Assembly: GCA_036154955.1 (NCBI GenBank)
Contig: JAYZWL010000123.1
Span: forward strand, 1-64,000
Direction of reading: 5' to 3'
Length of the DNA: 64,000 nt
From: Albimonas sp036154955
Lineage (GTDB): Bacteria; Pseudomonadota; Alphaproteobacteria; Rhodobacterales; Rhodobacteraceae
Below are positions 33,397 to 42,637 of the stretch, piece after piece; positions within the stretch are counted from its first letter, which is position 1; the number at the start of each line of letters is the position of its first letter. The notes below the pieces were generated by a model that did not search any database, was not told the origin of the DNA, and saw only the letters and a list, made by a program, of their open reading frames with translations. The position numbers and the translations under genes are program-made.

Positions 33397-35016
33397 TCAG
33401 AATTTCAGCCGGCTGCGCACCAGCTCCAGCAGGGCGTCGAGCTCGGTCGCCACCATCACCTTCTTCACCAGCAGATCCAGCGGCAGGTAATAGAGGTGCA
33501 GCAGCATCAGCCCGGTCAGGGCGCCGCCCACGGTCAGCACGGTGAGGGACCACTTCACCCGCGCGCGGCGGCGCAGCTCCTCATCGGTGTAGATGTAGGG
33601 GATCACCGCCAGCGGCTGCATCTCCAGCGCGTTGATGATGTCCGACGGACGGCGGATCGCCTTGTTGAGGAACTCCAGCAGCACGATCAGCGCCAGCCCG
33701 CCGCCGCCGCCGGCGCCGACGCCCATGGCGATGATCATGACGCGGTTGGGTTTGTCCGGCCGCTCGGGCACCACCGCCTCTTCGATGACCTCGAAGCGTT
33801 CGGCCTGCTGCTTGAGCTCCAGCTGCTCGCCGGTGGCCGACACCGCCAGCTTGGAGCGGGCGTCGGCGTATTGCTGCTGCAGGTTGCCGTAGTTGCGCTG
33901 CAGGGCGGCGAGCGCCATCTGGGTGTTCGGCGTCTCCCCGATCGAGCGCTGCAGCGAGGCTTCCTGCCGTTCAAGCTGGGTGGTCTCGTCGGCGATCTGG
34001 GACAGGCGGGTGTCGATCTCCTCGATCTGCTGGCGAACCCGCTTCATCTCGGTCTCGACCAGCTTCGAGGAGTGGTCGGCGAGCTGCGTCTCCAGGTCCT
34101 TGCGCTCCTGCTCGATGGCGCTGTCGAGCGCGGCGATGCGCGTGCGCAGGGCGCGGATTTCGGGGTGCTGGTCGGAGAGGAGGGCCGAGCGCAGCTCCAG
34201 CTCCCGGGTCAGCTGCTGCTTGATCCGCTCCGACTCGGTCAGCGGACGATCCTGGTCGGCGAGCGCGGAGGGGTTCTCCACCACTTCGAGCAGGTTCTTG
34301 CGCCGCTCCTGCAGGTTGGCGACCTCGCGGTCCAGAAGCTGAAGCTGCTGCTGCACGCGCTGAAGCTGGTTGGTGCGGAAATCCAGCGTCTCCGGCAGGG
34401 TGTCGCGGTTGGCGCGCTTGAAGTCGACCATCTCCGCCTCGATGGCGGTCAGCTCGCCGCCCAGGCGCTGGGTCTCCTGCTCGAAGAACTCGTAGGTGTC
34501 GGCGGCGCGGGCGGTGCGCAGCTTGAGGTTGTCCTCGAGAATGCGGGTCACGTATTCGCCCGCCACCCGCGCCGCCACCGAGGCGTTGGGCGAGGAGAAG
34601 GACACGTTGAACACCAGCGCCAGGCCGCTGTCGCCGCGGCGACGGGTGGCGAGCGAGTCGGCCTCGAAGCTCGACTGCTTGCGCATCTCCTCCACGATCT
34701 CGGTGGGCGACATGTCCCGGCGGTCGCGGAACACGTTGAATTCGGCCGCGATCTCCAGAAGGTTGTCGCGGGTCATCAGCCGCTGCTGGATCACGCGCAG
34801 ACGCTCGGTCGCCGCGCTGTTGACGGTCGACTGCACCAGGGCCGTGGGGATCTGCTGGGATTCCACCAGGATCTTGGCCGAGGAGGTGTAGGCCGCCGGG
34901 ATCAGCACCGCCGCCGCCGCGAAGCCCGAGAAGATCACCACCGCGGTCAGCAGGAACACCGGGAACCGGCGCAGCAGGACCGAGAGCAGGAAGCGGGGGT
35001 CGAGTTCGTTAGGCAT
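33397..35016 (-). CDS. Wzz/Wzc-type chain length determinant (polysaccharide co-polymerase)
   Basis: The 539-residue inner-membrane protein has an N-terminal membrane helix (about 14-38, FPVFLLTAVVIFSGFAAAAV), a long periplasmic region of coiled coils (about 160-370, e.g. QRVQQQLQLLDREVANLQ), and membrane helices near 418-440 and 480-500. It controls polymer length together with the CpsD-like kinase. The PEP-CTERM-type chain length determinant family (about 500 aa) has this size and layout. It lies 74 bases upstream of the kinase and 30 bases downstream of the ATPase gene, in one operon. Confidence 0.88.
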   Translation of the reverse strand: MPNELDPRFLLSVLLRRFPVFLLTAVVIFSGFAAAAVLIPAAYTSSAKILVESQQIPTALVQSTVNSAATERLRVIQQRLMTRDNLLEIAAEFNVFRDRRDMSPTEIVEEMRKQSSFEADSLATRRRGDSGLALVFNVSFSSPNASVAARVAGEYVTRILEDNLKLRTARAADTYEFFEQETQRLGGELTAIEAEMVDFKRANRDTLPETLDFRTNQLQRVQQQLQLLDREVANLQERRKNLLEVVENPSALADQDRPLTESERIKQQLTRELELRSALLSDQHPEIRALRTRIAALDSAIEQERKDLETQLADHSSKLVETEMKRVRQQIEEIDTRLSQIADETTQLERQEASLQRSIGETPNTQMALAALQRNYGNLQQQYADARSKLAVSATGEQLELKQQAERFEVIEEAVVPERPDKPNRVMIIAMGVGAGGGGGLALIVLLEFLNKAIRRPSDIINALEMQPLAVIPYIYTDEELRRRARVKWSLTVLTVGGALTGLMLLHLYYLPLDLLVKKVMVATELDALLELVRSRLKF

Positions 35017-35046
35017 GTCGGATCACAACGCTCTCTGTCGGGCGGG

Positions 35047-36096
35047 TCAGACCTGTCGGTCCCATACGCCATAAAACACGTTACGGTCGCCGTCGTCCTG
35101 CGCCGAAGACTCCTGCGGCTCCGACGACCAGCCGGGCGCGTCGCCGGACGTGCCCGCCGCGTCGCCGGTCCCGGCGCCCTGGTCGCCGCCCTGCCCGGCG
35201 TCGGGCGCCGGCCAGGATCCGGCGGCCACGGGCGGCAGGGCCATGGTCAGCGCCTCGTCCACGCGGAACATGCCGGAATGGCGCCGGTCCTCCAGCACCT
35301 CCCGCACCAGCGAGGCGTCGACCACCGGCCGCTCCTCCGAATAGGCGTAGACCAGCGCGTAGTCGCAAAGCTGGTTGATCAGCCGCGGGATGCCGCGCCC
35401 GGCGACGTGGATCATGGCGCGGGCCGCGGCGTCGATCACCTCCCGCGACGCGCCGGCATGGGCGAGGCGGTGCAGGATGTAGGCGTCGCTCTCCTCCGCC
35501 GTGAAGGCGCGGAGGTGGAAATCCGAGGCGATGCGCTGCGCGAACTGCTGAAGCACCGGCTGGCGCACCAGTTCCCGCAGCTCCGGCTGGCCGACCAGGA
35601 TCAACTGCAGAAGCTGGTCCTTGTCGGCGTTGATGTTCGAGAACATCCGCAGCTCCTCCAGCGCCAGGGGCGAGAGGTTCTGGGCTTCGTCGAAGATCAG
35701 CGCGGTGCGCCGCCCGGCGGCGTATTCGTCGATCAGGAAGTCCTGGAACTGGCGGAACAGCGCCACGTAGCCCAGCCCCGGCTCCACCGGCTGGCCGAGC
35801 GACATCAGCACCCAGTGCAGCAGCTCCCCCCGGTCGCCCTGGGCGTTGGAGATCAGCCCGACCGAGAAGTCGGCGGGGATGTCGTTGAGCAGCTTGCGCA
35901 CCAGCGTGGTCTTGCCCGACCCGATCTCGCCCGTGATCATGGTGATCGGCGCATGGGTGGCCATGCCGTATTCCAGCATGGTGTAGGCCTTCTGGTGCGG
36001 ACCGGACCAGAACAGGAAATCCGGATCCGGCAGCAGCGAGAACGGACGCTCCCTCAGCCCGAAGAAGTCGTCGTAGAGCCGGGTCAGGTCACGCAT
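35047..36096 (-). CDS. ExeA-like AAA ATPase of XrtA-type EPS cluster
   Basis: The 349-residue protein starts LYDDFFGLRERPFSLLPDPDFLF, the typical opening of ExeA/GspA and of the ATPase found in PEP-CTERM/EPS loci. Walker A is TGEIGSGKTTLVRKL (about 55-69) and Walker B ALIFDEAQNLS. Sensor blocks follow, with FSNINADKDQLLQLILVGQPEL and RIASDFHLRAFTAEE. The last 60 residues are Gly/Asp/Ser-rich. Role: probably drives assembly or signalling at the envelope with Wzz and CpsD; the mechanism is not known. It sits between the Wzz and TPR genes, same strand, with short gaps. Confidence 0.87.
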   Translation of the reverse strand: MRDLTRLYDDFFGLRERPFSLLPDPDFLFWSGPHQKAYTMLEYGMATHAPITMITGEIGSGKTTLVRKLLNDIPADFSVGLISNAQGDRGELLHWVLMSLGQPVEPGLGYVALFRQFQDFLIDEYAAGRRTALIFDEAQNLSPLALEELRMFSNINADKDQLLQLILVGQPELRELVRQPVLQQFAQRIASDFHLRAFTAEESDAYILHRLAHAGASREVIDAAARAMIHVAGRGIPRLINQLCDYALVYAYSEERPVVDASLVREVLEDRRHSGMFRVDEALTMALPPVAAGSWPAPDAGQGGDQGAGTGDAAGTSGDAPGWSSEPQESSAQDDGDRNVFYGVWDRQV

Positions 36097-36156
36097 GCCG
36101 CGCCCCCCCGGAACGGGAGGGCGCGGCGGACCGGACGATGCTGTCGCGCAGCGCCG

Positions 36157-38610
36157 TCACGGCTGCTTCTGCCCGGGTTTGGCCGACGCCTTGTCGCGCT
36201 CCGCCTCCAGCACGTCGATGCGCTCCAGCACCTCCTGGGCGCGATCGAGATGCGAGAAGTTCACCTGCTCCGACAGGGTGATCGCCCGCTCGATGCGGTT
36301 GCGGGCCTGGCTGAACTCGCCGTTCGCGGCCAGCACCACGCCCAGGTGATACTGCACCAGCGGATTGGTCGGCAGCTGCTCGGCCGCCCGCCGCAGCAGC
36401 GGCAGCGCGTCGGCCGAGGATCCGGTGAGGTGCAGCAGCCATGCGTAGGTGTCCGTCAGGTAGGGCTGGTCGGAGCCGCGGAACCGCTTGGCGATGTTGA
36501 ACGCCCGGTCCAGCTGCTCCGGATCCGAGGCGCGGTGGTCGGCGAGAAGGCTCGCGAAGTTGTTGGCGACGACGGTCGAGGACGGGCGCTGCTTGTACAG
36601 ATCCTCGTAGACCTCGATGGCGTCATCGTACTTGCCCTCGTATTCCAGCTGCATGGCCTGGGTCAGCCGCAGCGACACGTCCTGGTCATTAAGCGTCAGA
36701 CCCTTCCGAAGGGTTTCCGTGACCTGCGCTTCCTTGCCCATGGAATTGTAGATGCGCGCCAAGCTGGCATAGGCGGCGGCGTTGCCGGGCTCCACCTCGA
36801 TCGCCTTCAGAAGGTCGGCCTCGGCCTCCTCCATATGGCCGCGGCCCGACAGGATCGAGGCGCGCAGCACCAGCGCGGTCACGTCTTCGGGATAGGTTTC
36901 CAGCCGCTTGGTCAGGTAGCTTTCCGCCCGGTCGATGTCGCCGCCGGCCAGCAGGGCACGCACCAGGGCGATGACGCCCGTGGAGTCGGTCGCCTTGGAG
37001 TCGTCCACCACGCCTTCGAGGATGTCGGCGCTCTCGGAGAACTTGCGCTGCCCGAGCGCGGCCGCGGCCAGCAGCCGGTCGGCCACCGCGTCCTTGGGGT
37101 CGATGACCTTCAGTCGGCGGGCGATCTGCTCCGCCTCCGACCAGGACTGCTTGCGCAGCTTGAGCTGGGCCATGGCGACCAGCAGGTCGCGGCTTTCGCC
37201 CCGCTTCTTGAGCGCGTCGTTCATCACGCTCTCGGCCACGTCGGGCTTCTGGGCGGCGATCAGCGCCTCCGCGTAGCGCAGGGTGATGGGCAGGTCGTAA
37301 TTCGACTCGTTCATCGCCTGCGCCAGCCGCTCCAGCGCCAGTTCGCGCTGGCCGTTGCGGTCATAGGCGGCGGCCAGCGACAGCATCAGCTCCACATCCT
37401 TCGGCGCCACGTCGAGCGCCGAGCGAAGGTCGCGGATCGCGGCGTCGTTCTCATCCGTCGCGAGGAAACGCTGGGCGCGAAGCTGCAGCGCCTTGGCGTT
37501 CTTAGCGTCGGAGGCGATCACCGCGTTCAGAAGTTCATCGGCCTTGGCGAAATCCTCGTGCTTGATGAACAGCTTGGCGCGCTCCAGCCGGGCCTTGTTC
37601 TGGTCGAGCCCGGTGCGCTCGGCGATCATCTTGTCGAGCCGGGCCGCGGCCGCGTCCTCGTCGCCTTCGCGCAGGTCGAGCGCCGCGATCGCCAGTTCGT
37701 ATTCCACCAGCGGGTCGTCGCCGGAGGCCAGCCGCTCCAGCTCCTCCCGCGCCTTGGCGGGGCCGTGCAGCGCGTTGACGAACCGCGCCACGTCCAGCGC
37801 GCGCTGGAAGTCGCGCGGGTTGTTCGCGGCGATGGCCCGATACTGGTCCTCCGCCTTGTCGTACATGTTCTTGAACACGTACCAGCGGGCCAGCGCCTCG
37901 CGGAACTGGTCGGTCCGGGGGTAGTGCTCCACCAGCCGTTCGAGCTGCGGACCGATGGCGTCGGTCATCTCCAGCTTTTCGAGCACGCCGAGCCGCACCA
38001 CGTTCAGGCTCAGGTCGCCTTCGGCATGCTTCAGCCCTTCGTCGAGCAGCGCCAGCGCGCCCTCGTTGTCGCCGCTGTCGATCCGGTCGGCCACCAGCAC
38101 CAGGCGGGTGGTGATGTTGTCGGGGATCTTCTCGATCACCTCGCGGGCGACCTTCACCGCCTCCTCGCGCTTGCCGCGCTTGTAGTCCACCGAGGCCTTG
38201 ATGCCGAGCACCCGGGGGTTCTCCGGGTCCAGCGCGTAGGCGGCGTTCACGAAACGCTCCGCCTCGTCGAGCTGGTTGGCGACCAGCATGATCTCCGCGA
38301 TCTCGATGCGGGCGCCGAGATGCTTGGGATCGAGCTCCGCGGTCGAGCGGAACTGGCCGAGCGCGCCGCGGATGTCGTTGCGGGACTTCAGGAACAGGCC
38401 CAGCTCGTAGCGCGCCTCCGCGTGGGAGGGGTCGAGCTTGACCGCGTTGCGGAACTCCAGCTGCGCCTTCTCGGGTTCGCCCTGCGCCAGCAGCTCCATG
38501 CCGCTTTCGTAGTGCCCCTGGGCCCGCTCTTCGCCCGAGTCGCAGGCGGCGAGTCCGAACGCGGCGAAGGCGAGGAAGGCCGCCGTGAACGCGTGAGCGC
38601 GAAATGTCAT
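36157..38610 (-). CDS. TPR-repeat lipoprotein, PrsT-like
   Basis: The 817-residue protein begins with a lipoprotein signal (MTFRAHAF then FAAFGLAACDSG, lipid Cys at about 23). Nearly the whole remainder is TPR repeats, e.g. AQGHYESGMELLAQGEPEKAQ and YELGLFLKSRNDIRGALGQF. This matches the PEP-CTERM system TPR lipoprotein PrsT (about 900 aa). It would be a periplasmic scaffold on the outer or inner membrane, comparable to AlgK/PelB-type TPR proteins in other EPS systems. Start 38610 was chosen for the lipobox; the upstream open frame is unconserved. The next gene starts 60 bases on. Confidence 0.87.
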   Translation of the reverse strand: MTFRAHAFTAAFLAFAAFGLAACDSGEERAQGHYESGMELLAQGEPEKAQLEFRNAVKLDPSHAEARYELGLFLKSRNDIRGALGQFRSTAELDPKHLGARIEIAEIMLVANQLDEAERFVNAAYALDPENPRVLGIKASVDYKRGKREEAVKVAREVIEKIPDNITTRLVLVADRIDSGDNEGALALLDEGLKHAEGDLSLNVVRLGVLEKLEMTDAIGPQLERLVEHYPRTDQFREALARWYVFKNMYDKAEDQYRAIAANNPRDFQRALDVARFVNALHGPAKAREELERLASGDDPLVEYELAIAALDLREGDEDAAAARLDKMIAERTGLDQNKARLERAKLFIKHEDFAKADELLNAVIASDAKNAKALQLRAQRFLATDENDAAIRDLRSALDVAPKDVELMLSLAAAYDRNGQRELALERLAQAMNESNYDLPITLRYAEALIAAQKPDVAESVMNDALKKRGESRDLLVAMAQLKLRKQSWSEAEQIARRLKVIDPKDAVADRLLAAAALGQRKFSESADILEGVVDDSKATDSTGVIALVRALLAGGDIDRAESYLTKRLETYPEDVTALVLRASILSGRGHMEEAEADLLKAIEVEPGNAAAYASLARIYNSMGKEAQVTETLRKGLTLNDQDVSLRLTQAMQLEYEGKYDDAIEVYEDLYKQRPSSTVVANNFASLLADHRASDPEQLDRAFNIAKRFRGSDQPYLTDTYAWLLHLTGSSADALPLLRRAAEQLPTNPLVQYHLGVVLAANGEFSQARNRIERAITLSEQVNFSHLDRAQEVLERIDVLEAERDKASAKPGQKQP

Positions 38611-39095
38611 ACCTGTCTCATCCCCTGGGCCAGTCGTTTCCGACCGCCTGCGCGGCCCCCACCGCCGCATGGCTTTCACGTCGCTCCGCGCGCCCGGGCG
38701 TCTGGCGGAGCCCCATCTCGACCGATGCCCCCCCCGGAAGGCGCGCTCCGAATCGTCTCGATGAACGGTCCGAGGTTTAACGTGTCTAGGCCCGCGAATC
38801 CAAGTCGAAGTAATGTTATCGACCTGCAACCGCGACGATTCCCGCCGCCGAGCGGCGCCCGAAACCGACCTGAAAACGCGATGCCCGCGCGGCGCGGCGG
38901 AATTCGCGGCCCATCATCGCCAGCGCTTCGGGATCGCGGGCGGCCGGTCGGCGCGAAACCGGCGACGCGCAACGGACTGTTCGAAAAGCGTTGTTTCCGC
39001 ACGCGCGCGTCCTTGCGCGAAAAGCGCGGAAAAGGCGCGAAAGCGGATCGCCTTTATTTCGCCGCGCGGATGAACGCGAAAGCCGGCGCCGCCGC
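38611..39095. promoter_or_regulatory. 485-base spacer before the TPR gene
   Basis: No gene is convincing here. Short frames on both strands are Arg-rich shadows. The stretch 38760-38830 is AT-rich (GAGGTTTAACGTGTC and GTAATGTTATCGACC), which in this genome usually marks promoters. It probably carries a second promoter for the TPR-ATPase-Wzz-CpsD part of the operon. Confidence 0.45.
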
Positions 39096-40499
39096 TCAGG
39101 GCAGCAACGAGAAATCGCGCCGAAGCGTCACGCTCACCCGATGCGAGGTCGGCTGCCCGTCGCCATCCTCGATCCGGAACACGTATCCGAAATCGGCGCT
39201 GGTCTGTTCGGTCAGCCGATAGGACAGCCCGGCATTGGCGGAATAGGCGGTTTCGGACCCGCCGCGGTCCTCGGTATAGGCGGCCGCGAGGCCGGCGCGG
39301 GCCGAGGTCAGGCTGTTGACCTCGATCGAATAGCCCCCCTTCACCGAATACCGCGTGATGTCGTCGCCGCCGGTCGAGTCGCCGAGCGGCGTCTGCAGGC
39401 TCGCCGCCGCGGAGGCGTTGAGCGACTGGGTCGCGTCGATGCGGCGGGTGAAGGCGGCGCCGAAGCTGGTGACGTTGGACGTCACCCCGTCGTCCGAAGG
39501 ACGGGTCGAGTTGGACAGCGACAGCCTGAAGGACGCGGGCCCCGTCACGTATTGCGCCCCCAGCGAGGCCCGGATGCCCGGCGTGACCTCCGACGACCGC
39601 CCCCCGCCGGACAGGAAGTTGACGCTCGGCCCCAGCGAGGCGTTGAAGGTCTGGTTCGGCGTGCGGGCGTAGCCGATGCTGGGGGCGATGAACAGGCTGA
39701 CCGAGTCGCGCTCGTTCGACTCGTCGGTCTTGATGACGGTGACGCCGGTCGAGATCCCGCCGTTCCAGGACGACGAGACGTTGCGCGACCATCCCGCCCC
39801 GAAATCCAGGGTGGTGGAGGGGGAGAAGCGCCCGCCGGTGTCGTCCAGGAAATCCACCCGCTGGGCCGACGTGTTGAAATCCAGCGTCTCGTTGGGGGTG
39901 ACCTGATAGCTGTAGGCGGCCCCGATCGAGAAGGCGCCGCGCAGCGTGTCGTCGTTGCGGTTCACGAGGCCGACCACGGGCTCGACGTCCGGATCCTCGA
40001 CGTCGGGATCCCCGGGATCGCCGGGCAGCAGCACGAAGCTGGTCGAATCGAACTCCACCGGCCGCACCGAGCCCGAGAAATTCAGCGTCAGGCTGCGGTC
40101 GGAGCGCAGCCGCTGCCAGCTCCCCGACACGCTGGGGAACAGGCCGGCGATGTTGTCGTTGACGTCGCCCGTATAGGCGGCGTAGCGCAGCCCGCCGCGC
40201 AGGCTCAGCGTGTCCGCTCCGGCGCGGTCGGCATAGGCGAGGTTGACCGAGGTCTCCGACCCGAAGCCGCCGTCGGCGCCGGGGTCGAGCTGGAAATTGG
40301 TGTCGCCCACCACCCGCTCCGAGATCGAGCCGGTCAGCACCCGGTCCCCGGCATAGGCGGCGGCGGCCAGCAGCCCGGCCGCGCCGGCGGCGGCCCCGGC
40401 GGCGAGCCGGGCGCGGCGGCGGGCGGACCCGGCCCGGAACTCGGACCCGAGATCGGGGCGGGCTCCGGCGGAGCGTGCGGGGAATCGGCTGCTCATCAT
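39096..40499 (-). CDS. outer-membrane beta-barrel protein of EPS cluster
   Basis: The 467-residue protein has an N-terminal Arg-rich lead with a hydrophobic, Ala-rich signal-like stretch (about 32-50) ending AAYAG. The rest alternates short strands with Ser/Asn/Gly turns, for example LSLRGGLRYAAYTG and SFRLSLSNSTRP, and ends in Phe-rich RDFSLLP. This is the pattern of large beta-barrels such as the TIGR03016-type PEP-CTERM-associated outer-membrane protein. It may form an export channel or anchor for the polysaccharide. An acidic loop DPDVEDPDVEP is conspicuous. It starts 35 bases after the Wza-type gene. Confidence 0.82.
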   Translation of the reverse strand: MMSSRFPARSAGARPDLGSEFRAGSARRRARLAAGAAAGAAGLLAAAAYAGDRVLTGSISERVVGDTNFQLDPGADGGFGSETSVNLAYADRAGADTLSLRGGLRYAAYTGDVNDNIAGLFPSVSGSWQRLRSDRSLTLNFSGSVRPVEFDSTSFVLLPGDPGDPDVEDPDVEPVVGLVNRNDDTLRGAFSIGAAYSYQVTPNETLDFNTSAQRVDFLDDTGGRFSPSTTLDFGAGWSRNVSSSWNGGISTGVTVIKTDESNERDSVSLFIAPSIGYARTPNQTFNASLGPSVNFLSGGGRSSEVTPGIRASLGAQYVTGPASFRLSLSNSTRPSDDGVTSNVTSFGAAFTRRIDATQSLNASAAASLQTPLGDSTGGDDITRYSVKGGYSIEVNSLTSARAGLAAAYTEDRGGSETAYSANAGLSYRLTEQTSADFGYVFRIEDGDGQPTSHRVSVTLRRDFSLLP

Positions 40500-40533
40500 G
40501 CGGTCCCGTCCAGCGTCGCGAAGGCGCGCCGGC

Positions 40534-41226
40534 TCAGTCGAACAGGCCGCGCTCGGGGGCGAAGATCACGTCGTCGGGCAGGATCTCGATATCGCCTTCC
40601 AGCGGCAGCCCTTCCTCGAACCGCTCGTAGTTGAAGACATGCACCGTCTCGACGCCGTTCTCGTCCTTGCGCCGCAGCAGGATGCGGTCCTTGGCGGCGA
40701 AGGGGGTCGGCCCGCCGACCATGGCGATGGCGGTGAGAATCGTCAGCTTCTCCTTGGTCTCGATCCGGCCGGCGCTGCCGAAGGCGCCGACGACGTAGAA
40801 GGCGTAGGTCTCCTCGGCCATCAGCTCCTCGCCCAGGATCGGCGCGAGACCGACCACCGAGACGGTGACCGTGGGCGGGATCTGGAAGCCGCGCGACAGC
40901 CGGTCCCGCAGGGTCCGCTCCACCTGCTCGGGCGAGTTGCCCGCCGCCATGATGGTGCCGGCGATGGGCATGGAGATCCGGCCATCGGGGCGCACCAGCA
41001 CCCGGCGATTGAGATTCTGGTCTTCGAGCACCGTCACCGACAGCGTGTCGCCCGGGCGCAGCGAGTAATAGGACGACCCGCTGGACGAGGCCGCGAGCTC
41101 GGCGGCGGTGGCGGCGGAGCTTTGCGAGCTTTCATCGGCGGCCGGATCGGACTGCGCATGGCCGGCGGGTGCGGAGAACAGCAGCGCGGCGGCCAGGGCC
41201 GACGCCAGAAAAGCAAACCGTGACAA
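40534..41226 (-). CDS. polysaccharide export protein (Wza/OPX family), short form
   Basis: The 230-residue protein has a signal peptide (residues 1-24, ending AGHAQ). The PES domain begins SYYSLRPGDTLSVTVLEDQN (about 52-71) and runs through RPDGRISMPIAGTI. An SLBB segment follows (YAFYVVGAFGSAGRIE), ending DDVIFAPERGLFD. It matches the export protein of XrtA/PEP-CTERM EPS clusters. The start codon is TTG at 41226, supported by the signal peptide and an AGAGGGGCGAGA ribosome site. It lacks a lipobox, unlike the long paralogue at 28482. It heads the minus-strand EPS operon. Confidence 0.87.
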   Translation of the reverse strand: MSRFAFLASALAAALLFSAPAGHAQSDPAADESSQSSAATAAELAASSSGSSYYSLRPGDTLSVTVLEDQNLNRRVLVRPDGRISMPIAGTIMAAGNSPEQVERTLRDRLSRGFQIPPTVTVSVVGLAPILGEELMAEETYAFYVVGAFGSAGRIETKEKLTILTAIAMVGGPTPFAAKDRILLRRKDENGVETVHVFNYERFEEGLPLEGDIEILPDDVIFAPERGLFD

Positions 41227-41671
41227 GATCTCGCCCCTCTCTCTTCGGATCTGGCTTGAACAAGTTTCTGAACCATGAAGCCCGCATTCGCCACCGTTAA
41301 TTGCGCCGAGGCCGCGACCTCGGGGGCGGAGGCGGGGCGGCGTGGCCCAAACGCCGCACCTGACGGGGGTCCGACGCGGCGTCGCGGAGAATCATCGTCC
41401 GGGCCCCTGACGGTTCCGCTAATATCGACAGGGTTCCGATGCGCGGAATAGCATCGTCCGCGACTCCCGCCACCCCCTGCGGAACCCGCCGAATTCGCCG
41501 TTGATTCAATCTTAACGGGATGAATTCATGTTGTGATGAATCGGATTCTGTGAGAGAACCCGTTAAGGAATGGTTCAGGCGGTATCGTGGGGATGCCGGC
41601 TGCCAGACGATGCCGGGGCGTGTGTTGCCCCGGGCTTCGTTCCGGAACGGGGATTCGGGGGTTTGCCGAGC
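41227..41671. promoter_or_regulatory. divergent EPS promoter region, right end
   Basis: This 445-base spacer lies between the export gene (minus) and the second sugar transferase (plus). It includes AT-rich stretches at 41500-41570. Two features stand out: CGTTAAGG at 41561-41568, shared with the left EPS control region, and AATATCGACAGG at 41421-41432, shared exactly with a site just after tRNA-Gly (42723-42734). Both are candidate binding sites. Confidence 0.5.
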
Positions 41672-42358
41672 ATGATTCACGACAGTTCGCTGCAGCGCGC
41701 GTCCAAGGGCGCCGGAGGCGAGGTCACCGCCATCGCCGGGTTCGGCGCCGCGGGCTGGTACGCCGCCCATGGCAAGCGCGTGCTCGACCTCGCGCTGCTG
41801 GCGCTGGTCGCGCCGGTCGCCGCGCCGCTGGTGCTGCTGCTCTGCCTGCTCACCCGGTTCGACGGCGGCCCGGCCCTTTACGCCCAGCCGCGGGTCGGAC
41901 GCGGCGGGCGGCTGTTCCGGTGCTGGAAGATCCGATCCATGGTCGTCGACGCCGACGACAAGCTGGAAGCCTATCTCCAGTCCTGCCCCGAAGCCCGGGT
42001 CGAGTGGGACCGCGACCAGAAGCTGCGCCATGACCCCCGCGTCACCGCCTTCGGCCATTTCCTCCGCTCCACCTCGCTCGACGAGCTGCCGCAGCTGTGG
42101 AACATCCTGACCGGCGAGATGTCCTTCGTCGGCCCCCGCCCGTTCACGCCGAACCAGATCGAGCTGTATCGGGGCGTGAGCTATTACAGCCTGCGTCCCG
42201 GCCTCACCGGCCCCTGGCAGGTGGGCGAGCGCAATCACACCAGCTTCGGCGCCCGCGCGGCCTACGACACCAGCTACGCCCGCGACCTGAGCCTGGCGCA
42301 TGATCTCGGCATCCTGCTGCGCACCGTGCGGGTGGTGCTCTGGCGCACGGGACGCTGA
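41672..42358 (+). CDS. initiating sugar transferase (ExoY type), copy 2
   Basis: The 228-residue bacterial sugar transferase is a paralogue of the 30346-31041 product, sharing RVGRGGRLFRCWKIRSMV, STSLDELPQLWNILTGEMSFVGPRP and RPGLTGPWQVGERN-type blocks. One membrane segment is near residues 33-55 (KRVLDLALLALVAPVAAPL). It differs at the substrate region after VGPRP (FTPNQIELYRG instead of VPEDELNECYG), so it may transfer a different sugar phosphate. The start at 41672 (MIHDSSL) has no strong ribosome site. It is followed by 279 gene-free bases and the tRNA. Confidence 0.88.
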   Translation: MIHDSSLQRASKGAGGEVTAIAGFGAAGWYAAHGKRVLDLALLALVAPVAAPLVLLLCLLTRFDGGPALYAQPRVGRGGRLFRCWKIRSMVVDADDKLEAYLQSCPEARVEWDRDQKLRHDPRVTAFGHFLRSTSLDELPQLWNILTGEMSFVGPRPFTPNQIELYRGVSYYSLRPGLTGPWQVGERNHTSFGARAAYDTSYARDLSLAHDLGILLRTVRVVLWRTGR

Positions 42359-42637
42359 GACGGGCGCGCTGAGACGGGGGCGCTGGCGCCTCTCCGAGGC
42401 CCCCGGGCCGCTTGCGATCTTCGACGGACGACATCGACGCCGCCTCGCCCCCCGCGAGGCGGCGTTGTTCGTGGCGCGCGGCCGAGGCGCGGGCGGGGAA
42501 CGGCGCCCGGCCGGAAGGGGACGGACCGGGCCGCCGTCCGGGTTGCCGCAACGGCGGCGCGCATCGATGCGGATTTGCTGTTGCGGCCCCCTTGCGCCGC
42601 CCCGCGAATCTCTGTAACTCACCGCTCACCGACGGAC

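Noticed and set aside
33496..39222. A 1908-codon open frame on the plus strand across the EPS operon
   Set aside because: It is antisense to four well-recognised minus-strand genes (Wzz, ATPase, TPR protein and part of the spacer). Its translation is His/Gln/Arg/Val-rich, the usual mirror of high-GC coding sequence.
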